Part shown: positions 60,070 through 64,000 of the stretch, piece after piece
How the letters are laid out: each line of letters begins with the position of its first letter
Position numbering within the stretch: the stretch's first letter is position 1
Assembly: GCA_040437565.1 (NCBI GenBank)
Contig: JBDOQK010000006.1
Coordinates: 1 to 64,000 of the forward strand
Length of the DNA: 64,000 nt
DNA from: Albugo candida
Lineage: Eukaryota; Oomycota; Peronosporomycetes; Albuginales
Direction of reading: 5' to 3'
Position numbers and translations under genes: made by a program
Notes under the pieces: model-generated
The model's input: only the letters and a program-made list of their open reading frames with translations
Told to the model about the DNA's origin: nothing
Databases searched by the model: none

Positions 60070-61081
60070 TCACGACACCTTGACAAGCTTGTCTACGGTA
60101 TCTTGACTGTCCGTCAAATTTTGAGCCACCACAAGGATGCTTTTTGTCATCACTTCAAAGATGCGATGGTATAAACCTGTATCCGAGAAGACAATGCATG
60201 CTTTGACCGCGCTTATGTACGTGACGGCTTCACGCAACCGAGCATTGAATTCCTTCGGACTACTGTGGTCCATACGAATCATTCCATATAAGTCGCCAGA
60301 ATTGTATATGGACGAGACTTGACCCAAGTCGTACGCGACTTTACAGTGACAGACTCAAATCCTGGTCTATACAGAGTGTAATGTATGATCTTTGAGAATT
60401 GCATATGTGGTGGAGATGCGATGATCTCCGAGTAATATATCTTTGGTCTGATGGCGACATTGGAATACCCACTTCTTTCCACTACTTATGAGGGCATCCC
60501 CTTTTCTTTGAGAAAATTGATCAAATTTAGCGCTTTAGGTGGTGGGGAACAAGCCCAAACTCCACAGGTACTTTGACGCCATAGACTAGGACCTTGTCCT
60601 TTACCGTCACGTTATACTTGAGTTTTTCGTAGTAATCCTTCGCTGCATTCTTTAGCTTGATGATAGCTAGATCCTCCATTCCATATTGTCATTTGCTCAT
60701 ATGAGCAGTTGCTAACGATGCAGGTACTTTTCCGCATGTATTAGTTTGCTTACTTCCTGGTGTTATAGTAGCATCATTAGCTGGAATCGTCGGAGTCGTT
60801 CCCCCCTTCTTATCCAATTGAGAACCATTCAAGCTTCTATACAAATAAGTGTACTCATAATCCATTTCTGATGGAAGAGTACTCAACATAAACGTGTTTC
60901 TGTACTCGTTCACCGTCACAGCTCCAATGCTTGGTTCTTTCAGCTTCTCGTGAAATTCGTGTTTGAATATACAGGCCCAAACGAGAAGTTCCTGTGTATA
61001 ACCGCGAATTGCATTACCAAAGTTTGAAAGTGTCAGACACGAGTCTAGACGGAACCTTCGAGCACCTTTGCTAAATTTCAC
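60070..61081 (-). pseudogene. Decayed host gene, helical, family unknown
   Basis: On the minus strand one frame stays open from 61081 to about 60538 except for a single TGA near 60690. Residues before it include FGNAIRGYTQELLVWACIF and EYRNTFMLSTLPSEMDYEYT. After it the same frame reads MEDLAIIKLKNAAKDYYEKL, then KDKVLVYGVKVPVEFGLVP. Further on, in other frames, come IRMDHSSPKEFNARLREAV and FEVMTKSILVVAQNLTDSQD (60270-60090). The composition is that of a soluble alpha-helical protein. I do not recognise the family. The single TGA in the first 180 codons suggests recent decay, a sequence error, or a short exon boundary; the later frame changes favour decay. Confidence 0.45.
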
Positions 61082-62381
61082 AGCTGAATACCAGCAGCTT
61101 CAAATGCAATAGGACGGTCCACATACTGAACACTGACGCTGAGCAATACAGTCTGATGTTCTTACATAGCTTCAGAAAGGTACTTTAGTAACGCAGCCGA
61201 TCCTTACTTTGCAACTTTTAGTTCATCTTTTACCATACACACCGCATGCAAACAGAATATTGCGTCGAGTCACTGATTCGGTAGATAAACCCATCAGATT
61301 GCTGAGATATGAAGGGTGTGAGATAGAGTTACTGAAACACAATTCATTCTGAAGCTTGACATCGAAGAACAGCCGTGAGATATCAGTTGTACTTCTACTA
61401 GTCATTCATTAAAAGCGTGCTTTTTGCTGTAGCTGATGAGCAAATTAGAAAGCAGGCTGCATAACAATCCCAACACGTAAGAAGTCTGCCACAATTCGAA
61501 GCGAAATTGGGCGACTTTGCCATACAAATGTTAAGACACTAATTCGTTGATTTGTCTCATTTAGCAATCAATGCGCGAAAGTAGAGATAGAAGTATGGAT
61601 CTCATCACCGAAAATCGAGCTTGGTGGCACACGGAGCTTTCTTTGAGATAGTCGAAGTTTCTCCAAAGAATCTGTAGGAGCCAAGGGGTCAAGCAGGTCA
61701 CTCTTATAATTACGTAGGTAGGGATCTGTGGTGAACATCGTGGAGCAAGCTCATTGGTTATACATGCGGAGCGCGCTGTGACCACGTTGCAGATCGAGGT
61801 TTATATTTTGTGCATTCACCACGTGCGATCATCTCTCAAGTGCTATAAGTGTATACACCACGAGCGCAGTCTTATTAAGAACGCACTCACAACCAATCCA
61901 ACTTGATGCATGATACGCTTTTAACGGCTACACTGGATAAATAATCACGCCAGAGTCCTGTGGCGAAGCCACTTCCAGCAAGAAGCCATATGTTTACGAT
62001 GAACTACCTGACTGCCAAAAAACGATAAATGATGCGAATGTGCTTTCCACGTCAACAGATACTATGTTTGTTACAGAGCAGCAAATAACTTGTAGATTGA
62101 TGCATCAAAATGCGCTCAGTACAAAATGCTGCAACCGACAGCAACCCAGCGCCTCAATACTTTTTGGTGTTTGTGATGGATGTGAAACTCGAAACAGTTC
62201 GAAATGTCAATGAATCAGCCCGACTCGAGTTGCAGTGCAACAAAATAAAATAAAGTCATTCCCACCTGCTCATTTGGAAGCTTCCTACGTAGAACAGATT
62301 CCTTATGTATGACACCTACAGACATCTTTGTAAGTATCTCGACCATATCATGGAATGCGAACAGTGCGATCTTGATTCAGC
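61082..62381. other. Unassigned stretch
   Basis: No supported feature. Frames are under 75 codons and without motifs. Some may be the eroded N-terminal part of the minus-strand gene at 60070-61081. Confidence 0.4.
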
Positions 62382-63180
62382 TTGAGAGTGACGAGATGCA
62401 ATTACCCTTCACGTACACCTCTTTGTTTACTTTATCCACATTTCTCTACGTCTAAAGCAAGTGCCAAACTATCGACCAAGAATAGAAAAGGCATGACGTC
62501 GTTGCATCTGCAAACTCATGACACGCTGAATTCGCGTGAATGTTTTGCGGAGGATGGAACACGATTGTCAATATTTCTCATGCCATAGATTTGAGGCATT
62601 CTTTGATGATGTATGAACGCAAGCTGGAAGAAGACAGTAATTCATCCCGAATACCCATGCAGTTCCGATTGCGTGTTGTGAGATCACAAATGACGAGTGG
62701 AATAAGCTCAAGGAATTGGCTCGGTTACCAGAAGAACGCCATCGTCTGAAGAGCCCGCACGAAGCTGATATGTCTAATTCACGGGCGATAGACCCTACTA
62801 CGTGGAATCCTGTTGATTCTTACGCTCTAGACGCAAAGGCTGACATATCAAAGCAAAGTTGTGATGGAAATGATCGAAGACGAAGCGCAATTAGTCACAA
62901 AAGTGTCCCTTTTTTGAATATGTTGGAGCGCAGCACACTTTAAATGGCGTAAGAGGTCGTCCTAGCCTTACATTTGGCTTGGTTAATGCGCCATTAGTTT
63001 TTTAGTTATCTTCCGAATGGTTTGTGCTTCTTGCGAATCTCAAAGCTGTTCCAGCACTTGCATCTCGATCCTACAATAGAGCTGATCTGGTCACTCGTCG
63101 CTGTCAATGATTCATTTGGTATGGCTATGAACCCCAGCATTCATCCACAACATACAAACAGTTTTCTTAAGCTACTTTAT
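62382..63180 (+). pseudogene. Decayed host gene fragments, family unknown
   Basis: Plus-strand pieces with coding-like composition: DLRHSLMMYERKLEEDSNSS (about 62588-62650), NDEWNKLKELARLPEERHRL (about 62688-62750), SNSRAIDPTTWNPVDSYALD (about 62775-62835), GVRGRPSLTFGLVNAPLVF (about 62950-63005) and HLDPTIELIWSLVAVNDSFG (about 63067-63125). They are in at least three frames with stops between. The middle piece (62716-62943) is open for 75 codons. I recognise no domain. Either a pseudogene or a multi-exon gene whose introns I cannot place. Confidence 0.4.
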
Positions 63181-64000
63181 AGTTTCTAAATTTTGCATCC
63201 TCGTAAAGATCTATTGTGAGTGTACTACAATCTGCAGTCTAAATTTCTTTGTCAAAGATCTTGGCAGCCCGTGTGCTTTTCAGAGCACCGTCAAATGGTG
63301 CAGATCGTTCTACTGCTATGCATACATCTAATCTTGCAGCTGAATGCCGCAGTTTCGTTCCAATAGAAATTTTCTGCAAATTCCTACTTCAGCTGCTAGG
63401 GACGAGGATTTGCGAGCGAGAGACAAAGTGCTACCGCGGTCACTTCTATTAGATTGCATTACATCACGTAATTGCCGGCAGTATATATCTCGAACAATCT
63501 TGCATTAATAAAGCCCCTACCATATGTGCCGATCAAGTGACCAGCCCGGCGCACTTGATGAGAAGTGTTATTAAGCACTTGGAGAAAGCGGCAACAAAGT
63601 AGGATGATTGCGTGTGCTACATCATTTTCGCAAGCCAAATATGTACGAAGCGAGCGGATTCTTTGGACCAAAGGCACAGTATCACCGCTTCATTTAAAGG
63701 TCAATAAGATGATGCTCATAACAGTGCGTTCTGTTAAATTCCATTGCATAAATGGCCACAAAAGAATACGCCATGACTCTTCGAAAGCGCAGGCACGTTG
63801 ATGCGATTGATCCAATCCTCGCTTAAAGCCACTTTGTTCGGCTTTATGCAGTGCACGTACCAAAATCATCAGTCGGGTTTTAGTGAAGGTAGAAGAGAAT
63901 GTGTGGGGCGCTCATCCGGCGTATTGAATTGAGAATTTGAAATGCTTGGCGTCTTGAATGTGTACATAGGTGGTCTGAACAAATGTTACTCTTACTTAGA
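63181..64000. other. Unassigned stretch to the window end
   Basis: No supported gene or repeat. Frames of 67-78 codons overlap on both strands and have no motif. Confidence 0.4.

Overview
The window looks like a gene-poor, repeat-rich stretch of a eukaryotic nuclear genome, most likely from an oomycete. The evidence is the AT-rich non-coding sequence, oomycete/fungal-style transposon families (chromodomain Ty3/gypsy, Ty1/copia, Tc1/mariner, MULE and a pogo-like TA-flanked element) and one intact predicted secreted protein. An obligate biotroph such as a downy mildew or white rust would fit, but this is inference: no species marker is present. I found no bacterial operons, CRISPR arrays, rRNAs or convincing tRNAs. 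Eight runs of exactly 100 N mark scaffold joins.

Layout. 1-9 kb: a degenerate tandem repeat, two decayed coiled-coil genes on the minus strand (985-1720 and 7690-8890), and a Tc1/mariner element with TIRs and TA flanks (3173-4520) whose left end is printed twice because two overlapping contigs were not merged. 9.3-13.5 kb: an old plus-strand Ty1/copia copy with both LTRs. 16.4-17.2 kb: an intact 248-residue secreted-protein candidate, the best living host gene here. 18.8-26.7 kb: coding-like debris, a decayed TPR gene, a Ty3/gypsy integrase fragment and a partial membrane-protein reading frame. 30.3-31.8 kb: a decayed importin-beta gene of the importin-5 type.

33.5-42.7 kb: a minus-strand array of two related chromodomain Ty3/gypsy copies with three LTRs. 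The two outermost LTRs carry the same 5-bp target duplication (caaaa). 42.9-43.5 kb: a decayed host gene. 44.7-48.5 kb: a minus-strand Ty1/copia copy with LTRs, primer-binding site, polypurine tract and a perfect target duplication (agcat), inserted beside a solo-LTR-like remnant.

49.9-53.4 kb: a TA-flanked, pogo-like DNA element and a second, 5'-truncated inverted copy of it. Both are interrupted by an assembly gap at exactly mirrored positions, so the transposase core is probably hidden in the gap. 53.6-55.1 kb: a broken MULE transposase, followed by subterminal repeats and a 661-bp MITE-like inverted-repeat element. 56-63 kb: three or more further decayed host genes and one uncertain 177-codon reading frame.

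Overall the window reads as a graveyard. Several ordinary eukaryotic genes (importin, TPR, coiled-coil and others unidentified) are decayed between several classes of transposon, with one preserved secreted protein among them. The most unusual structures are the mirrored-gap inverted pair at 50-53 kb and the gypsy array with a shared outer target duplication.
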